Positions 51,801-61,424 of a DNA stretch of 64,000 nucleotides are shown piece after piece (within the stretch, counting starts at the first letter, position 1; every line of letters begins with the position of its first letter). Source of the DNA: Sinotaia quadrata. Lineage: Eukaryota; Mollusca; Gastropoda; Architaenioglossa; Viviparidae. The position numbers and the translations under genes were made by a program. The notes under the pieces were generated by a model that was not told where the DNA came from, ran no database searches, and saw nothing but the letters and a program-made list of their open reading frames with translations. The DNA is taken from positions 115,725,860 to 115,789,859 of the forward strand of contig CM054181.1 in the NCBI GenBank assembly GCA_028829895.1. The letters are read 5' to 3'.

Positions 51801-54800
51801 AAAGAAATGTATAACACAAAAAATGAAAACATCAAAGAATTTAGTGAATGAATGAAGATAAAACAGGCATAATTTGCCCATGGCTCCATAACAATCTCTA
51901 ATTCCATTCTTTCTTACATTCAAGTCTCAGCTTACAGTTTCCTGCAACAGTATTTATTAGCTGGATACACACATACAGCATAATAAATACAACATAATAA
52001 TTTATGAATGTGTTTACTAGAAACAATGTTAAGTGTTTAACATAATACATATAAAGCATCATAGAAGAAGTAATAGTCTACTTAAATCATACATCTCTAC
52101 ATAAAACACAAGTATAATATATCAATAGCAAAATGTACAGCATATTTCTAAGTCCATTCTCTTTCAATCAGTCACTTAACTCACCATTAAGCTTATGGCC
52201 GCCTTTCCTGACCAGACTTAAGCCAAACCAGATTTAAAGTGATTAGAGAATAGAATTATTTCAGTAGGTAAACTTTGATCTCAGCCCATTGTCTGATCTC
52301 GTTCTTTGTAAATCTTAACCATTGGCTGATAAAAACTACTCATCTACATAAGACCAGTTTAGATTACATCATCAAGTTCTAGCTCATTTTTCATGCCTGA
52401 ATGTCACACTGACATTAAACACGTAATATAATATTTAATTAAAAATAGGGACAGACAACTCTGCTCTGTCACAGATAGATAGATAGATGGACAGACAGAC
52501 AGTTATTTATTTATTTAGTTAATTAGTTAGTTTACTAATTCATACATTTTTTTTTCTTTCTAAAACAACATTTTTATTTTTTCAATAAATTTTTGTTGCT
52601 TTTGAATAAAGGCAGCTGTCTTTGGATGCACAGCGAATGACATTAAGACGACAACAGGAAGAAGAGCAGTGGTACCAGCAACAAGGACAATTACTGGAGG
52701 CTGAAAACAAACGACGTCAGATGATTGCTCAAGAGGAACAGAAACTAGCAGACCAGCGACAACGGTCAGTTCTCAATGAACTTTGACCTTTCTTTATTGC
52801 CATGGTTTAGGGATCTAATTCCAAGTGGTTGTTGTTTGGTAATTTTTCCTGGAGAATGCCATTCTAAAAAGTTATTTTAATACAACTCCCAAGTGAGGGA
52901 ATAGTAAGTAAATATTATGAAACAGGTTAAAGAAAATATTTGTAATAGCAACAATAAAGAGAAAAAAATTGAAGTTTTAGGGCAGTTTTGAATTAAATTA
53001 AGTTAAATTACTGTTTAAGTAAAGGTAGCCTCACAAATAAACCATATTTTCATAATTTAAGGAATGCTCTTCATCAGAATTGTGTCACAGACGCTAAAGG
53101 AGCAACAGAATGCAATAGATAGGATCATTAAACCATTCTACTATTGCATATTTATAAGAAAATCAAACTGTTTAACTATTGCAGTTATTAGAAACATCAA
53201 AACATTTTACATATTTAGAAACATCAAACCAATTGACATTGCATTCTTCTAGGAATATTAAATATTTTACTAATACATATTTAGGAACATCAAACCATTA
53301 ATATTGCATTCTTACAGGAATATTAAATATTTTACTATTGCATATTTAGGAACATCAAACCATTAATTTTTCATTCTTATAGGAATATTAAATATTTTAC
53401 TATTGCATATTTAGGAGCATCAAACTATTTAATATTGCATTCTTATAAGAACATCAAAATTATAGGAACATCAAACCAATTATACTTTCACATATTTATA
53501 GTAAATTCAGACCAATTTGCTATTGCATATTTATGGGAACATCAAACCAATTATACTTTCACATATTTATAGTAAATTCAGACCATTTTGCTATTGCATA
53601 TATATAGGAACATCAAACCAATTATACTTTCACATATTTATAGTAATTTCAGACCAATTTGCTATTGCATATATATAGGAACATCAAACCATTATACTTT
53701 CACATATTTATAGTAATTTCAGACCATTTTGCTATTGCATATATATAGGAACATCAAACCATTATACTTTCACATATTTATAGTAATTTCAGACCATTTT
53801 GCTATATATATAAGACCATCAGACCATTGTGCTTGTTGATTACATATTTACAAATAATCAACATTTCTTAGTGCATTTGGATGAACTAGGAACAAAAGTA
53901 TGACCATCTGTTTTCATCATCACAGATTGTGCATAGTTTTCATCCATCTCATCCACCTAATTTATTTTATGTTTCAGTTAATGTAATAGCAGTATATATG
54001 AAATAATTTACAGTTATTGTGTGGTTTATTCATTCCCATTTTTCTTATTTCAAGTTCTCTCTCAAAGTACACTGCAACATCTTGTCGGCCAATACTGATT
54101 GTAGATGAAAGTCATTAGCAAACTCTTCAGAATGACAGTTATAAATTGCCAAGCATGCATACTGTTGACAGTTTATTGGCAGAGATGACAAGAGTAAGCT
54201 TACTGAATTGAAGAGTGGAATGTTCAACTGCAATTGCACTAATGTCTGATCTCTGGACATCTTTGGGTAATAAAGCTTATTGCAGTATCACAGGGCACTT
54301 TCATCTACAATCAGTATTGGCCGACAAGATGTTGCAGTGTACTTTGAGAGAGAACTGTTGATATCGTGTTGTAACTGAGAACTCATTGGCCGCTCACTTT
54401 GGTGACAAAATTGACTTTACCTTGTTGTGCTGTAGATGATGCCAGCAGTGTCTTACTGGACGATGCTTTGTCCAGTACTTATTTTATGCTAGATTGGGTG
54501 TACATGTTGCAAGTGGTAAATTAGCAAAGTATTCGATGCATGATGTGCAAAGGACTTATGACAATGCATACAGCAAAAACTTTCCACACTTGAAACACTT
54601 CCATTAGAACCCAGTTTAAAACTAAAATGTTCACTTAAACAGCCTGAAATGGCTTATGTTTCACAGTTCAATTGCTTGCAGTTCCCGCCATCGCCATCTT
54701 TGGTTTATTTTTTTTTGTATTGCAACAAAACTTTTTATCACGTGAAGTATATAAGTAGACAACATTCTATGTTTAATGATTAATCACTAAAAATAATTTT

Positions 54801-57800
54801 AATTGCTAACAAATTTTAATGATTAATCAATTAATCATGAATTTTTGCAGCTCTATTTATTTCCATCATTCCCATTACAAGCTGTTGGCAAAACCTTGTG
54901 GTTTAATTATTTTCCCACTCTAGACTGTTAGCAATACTGTGTTTATTTATTTTCATTATTCCTACTCCAGTCTGTTGGCAATGCATCGAGAAGTAAAACA
55001 GAAGGAGCTGCAGCTTCTGGATGCAGCTCGCAGAAAATTTCTTCATTTTCAGAAACAGCAGCGAGAAGCAGAGCTTCGTCGTCTTGATGATGAACTGCAG
55101 CGAAAGGTTAGCAGTACATATGCAAATGCTTTTATAATATAATGTTTTTATTTTAAAAGAGGGAATCAAATGCTTTTATAATATAATGTTTTTATTTTAA
55201 AAGAGGGAATCAAATGCTTTTATAATATAATGTTTTTATTTTAAAAGAGGGATCAAATGCTTTTATAATATAATGTTTTTATTTTAAAAGAGGGAATCAA
55301 ATGCTTTTATAATATAATGTTTTTATTTTAAAAGAGGGAATCAAATGCTTTTATAATATAATGTTTTTATTTTAAAAGAGGGAATCATATGATTTTATAA
55401 TATAATTTTTTTTGGTTAAAAAGTAAATCAAACTCTTTTATAATATAATGTTTTTAATTTAAAAAAGTAAATCATATGCTTTTATAATATAATGTTTTTA
55501 ACTTAAGAGAGTGAATCATATGCTCTGCATTACGGACTGGATTTTGCAATCTCAGTTTTGCCATACTGGTAAATGAAGAGACAGTATATTGTTTTATGCT
55601 GCAAGGTTAAAAAAAGTTATCCAGAGTCTGTGCACCATAGCATCAGATTGATCATAAATACTCATTCTTTGCATAGAGAAAATTTATTGTTAACCTTGAT
55701 CACGGGGATTTAAGATTAAAGAAAGCTGTTTTATAACTGAAAAGTACTAAATCACTTATCTCTTTTGTCTTTGTTGTAGTGCTGTTAAACACTTTTCTCA
55801 GTCACAAGAAGTGAGTCACAAGCAGTATGTTTTTCACTTTAAAAAGTTGTGGCTTATTGTATGCAGGCACTTTTGCGTGACCAAGAAACACAGGCAGCCA
55901 TTGAAGAGGCTGAAATCCGTAACCTTGAGCTGCATTTGCAAAAGAAAATGTTTGAGCAGGTACGTTTGTGAAGAGAAGTGGATAGAGATGAAAGTTTAGT
56001 AATAGTTTTTATTATAGAACCTTCTAAATCTGCTTATGTCTCGGAGTCAAATTATTTTTGATGTAGTATTCTATCATTGTATTATCTCTTAATAGTTCCA
56101 AAACCATTAAAAGCATGCCATCTTGATGCAGCCAACTGAAATTGATTTTGCCATTGAAAAGATAAATGAAGATGATTTCAAAGATAAATTACCACAAAAT
56201 AATTAATATTAAGCCTAAGCTTCATAGATTACTTTTGATTTCTTTGGGATAAAGCTGGTAGCTTAGAATTTATTCTTTTGCAGATCAGTCATGGTAGATA
56301 TTGATTCTTTTGCTCTCTTCAATGTTTTCAAAAGAAAAATTACTTGCCGATCTTCCAACAGTAAAAGCAAACTTGTAACTTAAAAATTATGCATACTGAA
56401 CAAAGTTAATCAATTAATTTCTGCATTTTGCCCAAAACAAAAATATACGAAGTCAAACTTTTTTGTATCGCGGAAATATTACACATGGCCCAATGAACAA
56501 TTAAACTATAATCTGGTTCACAGAGCATGATTTCAAAGTTAGTTTTTTTAAAATATTCAATATTTTTAAGTTCAGCTTTTAAACTCAACTAGAATTTAAA
56601 ACTTTCTGTCCTTGTCAACTGATTCATTTTCATTGACTTTTGTATGTGTACATGGTGCACTTTTGTGTGATCATAGTTTTTTGTTGTAAATTTTCCTGTA
56701 TTTTTAAACACATATTGAGTGTGATTTTAATTTGTGACTTTCAATATATTCTTTTTTTAATCTGGGTGCTATCAGTCTGAGCAAAGTTCATGTTATTTTA
56801 CAGATTTTACAGGTAATTATTTTTTTTAATGTCTTTTAAAATTTAAACATTAATTGTATCATCAGAATCTTGGTGATAATTTTTTCTCTCAGTATTTATT
56901 GCATTGCTTATCACTGTTCACAGTTATAGGTCTGGAATTTTAAAAAAAATTGGTTTGGAAAAGTCTGGAAAATCATTTTAAACTTGTGGCAGGAAACCTG
57001 TTATTGATTCTTTAGCTGAGAAAATGTGGATTAGTATTTATTCTTTGCAGAGGAAATGTAGTATATTAGTATTGATTCTTTTGCAGAGGAAACATGGTAG
57101 ATTAATATTTAATGATTCTTTGCAGAGGAAATGTTTTAGATTAGTATATTGAATCTTTTGCAGAGGAAACATGGTAGAGTAAAATTACTAATTCTTTCGT
57201 AGGAACTTCAACGAGAGTTTGGATTGGCATCAGTAGGACTGCGTGCAGAAGAAGACACTGTTCGCAAACAGGAAGAACTTGAACATCGCATTCAGCGTCG
57301 AATGAAGGAAGCTGAATGTGAGCGTGAGCTTGAGGTTCGTAAAATGATGCAACAGAAGCTGGCAGGTGCTTCGCTGCGTAACACTGACATGCAGGCAGGC
57401 AAGGAAATGGAACATCGCTTCAGAGTGGACGAGTTACAGAGAGAAGCCCAACAAGTACAGGTATTTGAGAGACTTTTGGTTTTGTCCATTTACAACTTTC
57501 TTTGCTGGCAAATGAATTCCTTTACCACTCTAGTTGTTTTTGTCAGCATCTTTGGTCAGTTGGTGTGCTGCATAAAGAAATATTCTATCAGCAAGCTTGG
57601 AGTTACACTGCGTTATGCATTTTGTAATATGTGTTATGCTACCTGTTTTGTTACATAATTGACCTTGAGAGAAAACACATTGATAATCTTCAGCTGAGTT
57701 CAGTCTAAAATCCCATACATTTTCTTTTTTTATTATCATAGCTAGCCAAGCTACATTCCCAGAACCGAGCCTTAGAACAAGAAGTGCATGATTTAATGCA

Positions 57801-60241
57801 ACAGTGTCAGCAAGAAAAGGTAAGTAATCTTTTTCTTAATCATATGTGTATTTATTTTTTTGGTATCTTTTTTTGTCAATAAAACTTGAGAGTATTATCA
57901 CAGTTAACATAAATACAAAATGTTAACCTCTTTCTGGTGATAAGTAATAAAGAAATGAAAATATTTTATTTTCTAACAGGATAAGGAAACAAACATGGGT
58001 CTGACAGACCTTTTGCAGGAAAAAGAGGACCGGAATCAAGATGCTGCAAGACGCTTGGCTACCATGGAGTCAGAGTTAATGATAGGTCGCAATCATACAA
58101 TGAACCTTGCTTCCCAGATAGTCAGAGGTACAGTAGTTAAGTTATAAATGAATCATACAATGAACCTTTATTCCCAGTAAAAAAGTAAATATTTCATAAT
58201 TGTCCAAATGACACAGTGTATTGCATTTATCATCGCTACTTGGCTGCCATTTTGAAAATGCAAGTTTAAATCTATTGGTCAAATGGGCAGTAGAAACATT
58301 ATACGCCAAATTTTGCTTATCCCCCTCAAGCCCTGACTTTTAAACATAAATATTTAAATAAAATAATTTATTTTATGAGCAAAATTGTGTTTTGTCAGCT
58401 AAAATTAATAACTGCCGACAAAATAAGATTCCAGAAGTGTTATAAAAAGACCCATATGTTGAAGAGCTCTTAGCAACCGACTGTCTCAACCAATCAAATC
58501 AAGTCTTTTACATGATTTGCATAAAATCCGATCAATCTTAGGTGAGGGTTTCTCAAGAAATGGTTTGTAAAACTGGTTTGAGACAATATTGTAAGAGAGG
58601 TAATCGTCTCTGTTTCTGTGTGCTCTGTTCTTTTGTACAATACAAATTATGGTGAATTGAGAGTCAAACTATTGCATTTTCGGCGATTTTCAGCCTAGGA
58701 AATAAATTTTCAGCATAGATGGATTCAAAAAACATCTTTAACATAAAAAATATATTTTGTACCTTTAAAAAATATAAAATCCTGAAGGAGAAGGCATTAA
58801 ACAATGCAAATATATAATAATCTCAGAAGTGAAAAAAATAAGATTTTTGTTTTCTTCCCGACTGGCTCATACTGTCTATGGCCTTAAATCATAAGTCTTC
58901 ATTCATTGTTGTCAGATTTAGTTGTCAGCTCCAGTACAGTAGACTTTCACATCATGATCACATCCATTTTAGAACATTGATCTTCATCATTTGAAGATGT
59001 ATATTGAAGCTATCATCTATGTCCATCTAAATTAGTCAGTCACTAATTGGGTTGAAGCCATTTTGTGGAGTACAGGGGGACCTGTGGGAAGCTGCGAGAG
59101 ATCATCCATTTGGGAGTGAAGTGATGTATATGGGTATGATGTCACTCCACAGTGACATCATACCAGAATTGAATAAATACAACATGTATTCAAAGTACAT
59201 GCTTATAGGTCTCTCGCTGTGCACATTTCTCACCATGCTGACTGATTCTTGTATGTTTAAATCTAGGCATTTGTAGTATAGGGTCCTCAAATGAAAGCTA
59301 GGTACTGAAGAAACAGCATCTACTCCATTGTTGCAGGAACCACATAATCTCAAAAACGGTGTAGAATAAGGGTAATTCTGACTAGATAAATTTCGGGGTT
59401 TACACATCATCTTTAGACTGTAACCTTCATGCAACACCACTTTTTGTAATATATATTTAATAGCAGGAATTCATAAGGCTCTCGGCCATTTTCAACTTTA
59501 AAACCCTGAAGGAAACTTACAGTCATGCACAAACATACTCAGTAATTGCATGCATACACAGGTTATAATATATCAAGATGACATTTTTCCTTTATCTCTT
59601 TTTATAAATTATCCTCACCATTTGCACACTTGCAGGTGAAAGACCCACCGTTAAAGACGTCGTGCAGCAATCTGACGTAACAGAGTCCATGTTTGATGAT
59701 GATGAGCCACCTTCCAGGGGTAGGTCTTGTTTCAGTGTAGATTTATAATATTTTCCAAAACATGTTATTTTCAAGAATTTGACTATGAATTGTATCTTCT
59801 CCTCACCCATCACACCAGTATAATGAACAGATTGTAAATTAAGTAGTGACCACAACACCAGTTTGAGCATGCAACTCAAATGCACACTTTTGGCAGCTTT
59901 CTATCTATGATACTATCTCCATTTCACTCATCTGAATTGGATTTAAAAAAAACTTTGTTAACATTCTGATGTAGACAGATACAAATGCTGAACCTGTGAC
60001 ATATTATCACAGTGTGCTTGATTGTAATGTGTTTCTAAAACTGATTCATCTTGTCTTACGTGCAGTAAAATTCGAGCATGATCGCCGCCTTTTGGATACT
60101 CAAGAGATGGAACTGTTGAAAGAAGTAAGACGCATTCGTGAGAAACTTGCAACTGATAACCGTAATAAACGACCACCTATACCCAATGATAGTGGTGACG
60201 TATTTTTACCCAATGGTAGAGGTGACAGACTAAAACAATAA
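33824..60241 (+). CDS. TBC1 domain family member 31 (WDR67), centriolar-satellite/ciliary WD40-TBC-coiled-coil protein
   Basis: 24 coding exons: 33824-33900, 34453-34608, 36056-36171, 38147-38325, 40308-40456, 42107-42266, 42491-42691, 42966-43127, 44546-44625, 45444-45590, 47635-47768, 48615-48748, 49797-49976, 50179-50286, 50360-50539, 51311-51363, 52612-52764, 54971-55106, 55867-55959, 57203-57460, 57742-57819, 57980-58127, 59636-59719, 60066-60241. Every junction is GT..AG with compatible phase, summing to 3342 bp (1113 aa; human about 1066). The start ATG follows ATCAACA and gives MNTLDVCKLTGGKIWHRKP, like the human N-terminus. Seen: WD40 blocks (TGDHHGNLFVFDL, ALSDYSLKCFD, HLWDLDTFQRKRKL, VLSQDGIMRFIN), TBC region (GYGEYPTKYRMFIW, NWCQHWFEYFPNPP, YAWPLLETIFSEVLTREEWL) and Gln/Glu/Arg-rich coiled coil (DAARRKFL, ELRRLDDELQRK). 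In vertebrates the protein acts at centriolar satellites and in cilium regulation. Introns contain unusual splice-site duplications. Confidence 0.97.
35362..35600. repeat. Tandem repeat of about 87 bp, 3 copies (TBC1D31 intron 2)
   Basis: Copies share GAAAATTACTCATTTACACT, TCCATAAGCCAGAATCTTAC and GATGTTGACTAGTTTTCT. The third copy carries an insertion of T-rich sequence. Confidence 0.8.
38500..40290. other. TBC1D31 intron 4, probable decayed insertion(s)
   Basis: Compositionally distinct from neighbouring introns, with CpG-containing and GC-richer patches (around 38570-38720 and 39150-39240). Degenerate internal direct repeats (GAGATGAAT..ATTGT..AATTAC near 39811 and 40031) suggest an old repeat element. 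No coding remnant was recognised. Confidence 0.3.
40457..40620. repeat. Two-copy repeat starting at the exon 5 donor of TBC1D31
   Basis: TAAATGAT..AACTTTTGTTG..GTTGTCTTGATTTCATGG is followed by a diverged second copy (ATCTTTTGTTGGTTAATGTC through GTTGTCTTGATTTAATG). The first copy begins at the exon 5 5' splice site. Confidence 0.55.
41517..41825. repeat. 50-bp minisatellite, about 6 units (TBC1D31 intron 5)
   Basis: Units contain ACCACCATTGTACTTGTCCA, AGTCTCATAAGGTAGGTC and TTGTTAGGCAC. Later copies are shortened by a deletion in GGTCATTG. Confidence 0.9.
43210..43640. repeat. 33-bp minisatellite, about 13 units (TBC1D31 intron 8)
   Basis: Units built on GTGGTGATAGACATGTATTT followed by TAGAGTCAGATGT, with indels and occasional G/A changes at the edges. 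Confidence 0.88.
43820..44300. other. TBC1D31 intron 8, unexplained CpG-containing block
   Basis: GC-richer start (about 43880-43950, with CGCGATCG and GAGCTCTCG) followed by AT-rich DNA. It may be an old insertion. No gene or second copy was identified with confidence. Confidence 0.25.
44630..44850. repeat. Tandem repeat of about 57 bp, about 4 units, next to the exon 9 donor
   Basis: Phrases TACCTGTAACATGTGTCTAT and TATTTGACTAATTATAATG recur. The array starts about 10 bp past the exon 9 5' splice site. Confidence 0.75.
46170..46240. repeat. 36-bp direct duplication (TBC1D31 intron 10)
   Basis: TACAGCAGTAACTAGCTGCA followed by AATTAGAGTTGTTG, present twice in tandem with one change. Confidence 0.85.
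46545..46790. repeat. Degenerate repeat of about 50 bp, about 5 units (TBC1D31 intron 10)
   Basis: Recurring AAAAGCCTGGCATCTTGGAA-type phrases separated by A/T-rich spacers of variable length. Confidence 0.7.
47869..48088. repeat. 32-bp minisatellite, 7 units (TBC1D31 intron 11)
   Basis: Units AATTTATAGTTAACCATATC plus TAATTGTTGTAC, nearly perfect. The repetitive open frame on the - strand is an artefact. Confidence 0.93.
48795..49175. repeat. Degenerate repeat of about 27 bp, about 12 units (TBC1D31 intron 12)
   Basis: GAGTACCTTTACAATGATGA and CTGTGTT phrases repeat with many substitutions, starting about 45 bp after the exon 12 donor. Confidence 0.75.
50520..50640 (+). repeat. Tandem duplication spanning the exon 15 end and 5' splice site
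   Basis: The exon end and donor, GTAGACTACCAG|GTAAGTC followed by TTTTGTATTGTG, reappears 68 bp later as GTAGATTATCAG|GTAAGTC followed by TTCTGTATTGTG. The second donor GT is at 50608-50609. Confidence 0.88.
50690..51240. repeat. Degenerate repeat of about 40 bp, about 12 units (TBC1D31 intron 15)
   Basis: Phrases ATTATCACTTCATGCCAATA and ACAGTGTTTACACAGCAGA recur with deletions. Some units lose the first half. Confidence 0.8.
51895..52505 (-). mobile_element. Dispersed repeat family A, second copy (inverted)
   Basis: Reverse complement of the family at 6140-6955. Read on the - strand it starts next to a GATA/GACA simple repeat (52474-52503), then AGCCAATGGTTAAGATTTAC, TTAAGTCTGGTC, GCTTAATGGTGAGTTAACTG, GAAAGAGAATGGACTT, AATACTGTTGCAGGAAACTG and GTAAGAAAGAATGGA. 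It sits in TBC1D31 intron 16, opposite to the gene. Confidence 0.65.
53150..53830. repeat. Repeat of about 70 bp, about 5 full units plus shorter derivatives (TBC1D31 intron 17)
   Basis: Full units combine GGAACATCAAACCAATTATA, CTTTCACATATTTATAGTAA, TTTCAGACCATTTTGCTATT and GCATATATATA. Upstream derivatives from about 53150 keep only the CATCAAACCATT and TATTGCATATTTA parts. Confidence 0.85.
54053..54356. mobile_element. 304-bp element with perfect 60-bp terminal inverted repeats (MITE-like)
   Basis: Arm 1 (54053-54112) begins AGTTCTCTCTCAAAGTACAC and ends GTAGATGAAAGT. Arm 2 (54297-54356) is its exact reverse complement over all 60 bases. The 184-bp interior has no transposase. No clear target-site duplication is visible at the arm ends. 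It lies in TBC1D31 intron 17. The transcript would fold into a long hairpin. Confidence 0.85.
54841..54990 (+). repeat. Tandem copies of the exon 18 acceptor region
   Basis: CATTACAAG|CTGTTGGCAAAAC, CACTCTAG|ACTGTTAGCAATAC and the real CTACTCCAG|TCTGTTGGCAATGC end their AG at 54881, 54923 and 54970. Each copy is preceded by T/A-rich TTTATTT..CATTATT text. A further TTGCAG at 54850 may be a remnant. Confidence 0.8.
55115..55530. repeat. 44-bp minisatellite, about 9 units, starting at the exon 18 donor
   Basis: Units AAATGCTTTTATAATATAAT, GTTTTTATTTTAAAAG, AGGGAATC. The array begins within about 10 bp of the exon 18 5' splice site and decays at its far end. Confidence 0.92.
57000..57202 (+). 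repeat. 35-39-bp tandem repeat of 3' splice sites ending in the exon 20 acceptor
   Basis: Units contain GATTCTTTTGCAGAGGAAAC then ATGGTAGATTAGTATT. Their AGs end at 57015, 57050, 57086, 57125, 57163 and 57202, the last being the true acceptor (TTCTTTCGTAG|GAACTTC). A related isolated unit lies near 56266-56300. Confidence 0.85.
58091..58178 (+). repeat. Duplication of the exon 22 3' end
   Basis: AATCATACAATGAACCTTGC with TTCCCAGA (58091-58118, coding) recurs 60 bp downstream as AATCATACAATGAACCTTTA with TTCCCAGT (58151-58178, intron), differing at only a few of 28 positions. Confidence 0.85.
59133..59164. other. Perfect 14-bp inverted repeat with 4-bp loop (TBC1D31 intron 22)
   Basis: GGTATGATGTCACT, loop CCAC, AGTGACATCATACC. 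The stem contains CRE-like TGATGTCA half sites. Confidence 0.9.
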
Positions 60242-60419
60242 AAATGCGATGGGTGAAATATCTAGATTACTCTTTGCTTGTCTGGTGGAGGTAAATGGTC
60301 TGCTTATTGTACTCAACATGAAAAACTTTGGAAACATTTTCACAGTGTTGGTCTGATCTTGATCAGTTATATTTTTGCCCCAATCAAACATACACTCTAA
60401 ATCTGTCAGATTAAGTGTG

Positions 60420-60755
60420 CAGCATAAATTTGCTTTTCCTGAGTGGCTGTATAAAGTTATGACTTGTTCCTATGTGTCTGTATAAAGTACATTGTAAGAT
60501 ATGACTTTTCCTGAGTGGCTGTATAAAGTACATTGTAAGATATGACTTGTTCCTGAGTGGCTGTATAAGGTACAATGCAAATTTTGAACCTGTTCCTGCA
60601 TTGCAGTATAAAGAACTTTGCAAGTTATGACCTTTTCTTTCGAGGCTGTATAAAGTACTTTGCAAGTTATGACCTTTTCTTTCGAGGCTGTATAAAGTAC
60701 TTTGCAAGTTATGACCTGTTCTTTTGAGGCTGTATAAAGTACTTTGCAACTTGTG
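60420..60755. repeat. Minisatellite of about 55-60 bp in the presumed 3'UTR, about 6 units
   Basis: Recurring GAGGCTGTATAAAGTACTTT then GCAAGTTATGACCTTTTCTT. Early units have GAGTGGCTGTATAAAG and ACATTGTAAGATATGACTT. Confidence 0.85.
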
Positions 60756-61007
60756 ACTGTAGTATACCAAACCTCATCTTCACTGAGGACAAGACAACAA
60801 TTATGACACTTCAAATATTGCTGCCTTTATTATAAATTTTAACTCTTGTGTGTATATATACTTTGAATGACTTTCATTTGTAATTGTTTTAATTGAGAGG
60901 AGAGACTGTTCATTTTCTTTTAATTAAAAATATAAAATCATGAAATTCAGCAAATGTAATTTGTGTATTGTAAGTAGTTCTAATAATTTAGGTCTATTGC
61001 TTATGAC

Positions 61008-61074
61008 ACGTGTGTGTGTGTGTGTGCGTGCGTGCGTGCGTGTGTGTGCGTGTGCTTGTGCGTGTGTGTGTGAT
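61008..61074. repeat. (TG)n/(CG) mixed microsatellite
   Basis: Alternating purine-pyrimidine tract of GTGT and GCGTGCGT steps, about 66 bp, with Z-DNA-forming character. Confidence 0.9.
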
Positions 61075-61424
61075 TTATGTATATATGAAATTTTAAATAG
61101 TTCTTGTCTATATTCACACCTACATACAAGCACACACGTGTGCACACATGCACAAATAATTACTCGTACTATGTAAATTATCTTAATAAGGAAAAGAAGA
61201 AGGTGCCTTAAGATTTAATTTCGTTGACTTCATATATTTTAGTTTGTATTTTGAGCATTAGACTTGTCATGGCAGCTGTTTGCATCACTCATCACAAGTT
61301 TACTTTTTTTATATTTACAGCTGTTACTTTTTAAAAATGTTTCTTTACCTAGCATTGCAGAATAGAAAGAAAATTAAAATTTTTAAAATTAAATTGTTAT
61401 GAGTATTAGTCATGTAAACATTCA

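Larger units (their letters stand above)
50360..60241 (+). other. TBC1D31 post-TBC linker and coiled coil (exons 15-24, about residues 662-1113)
   Basis: Exon 15 carries the conserved linker (GQYPVFNKYPKFIVDYQ). Exons 16-22 encode an almost continuous charged heptad-rich helix with very high Glu, Gln, Arg and Lys content. Exon 23 is an acidic linker (MFDDDEPPSR). The last exon has a basic VRRIREKL helix and a hydrophilic tail ending GRGDRLKQ. Confidence 0.85.

Noticed and set aside
55770..55900. Possible decoy copy of the exon 19 acceptor (CACTTTTCTCAGTCACAAGAA versus the exon start)
   Set aside because: Resemblance is only moderate and needs gaps, so it was not counted in the splice-junction pattern.
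60411..60814. Two overlapping repetitive open frames on the - strand after TBC1D31
   Set aside because: They read a minisatellite in the presumed 3'UTR in two frames. No independent evidence of coding.
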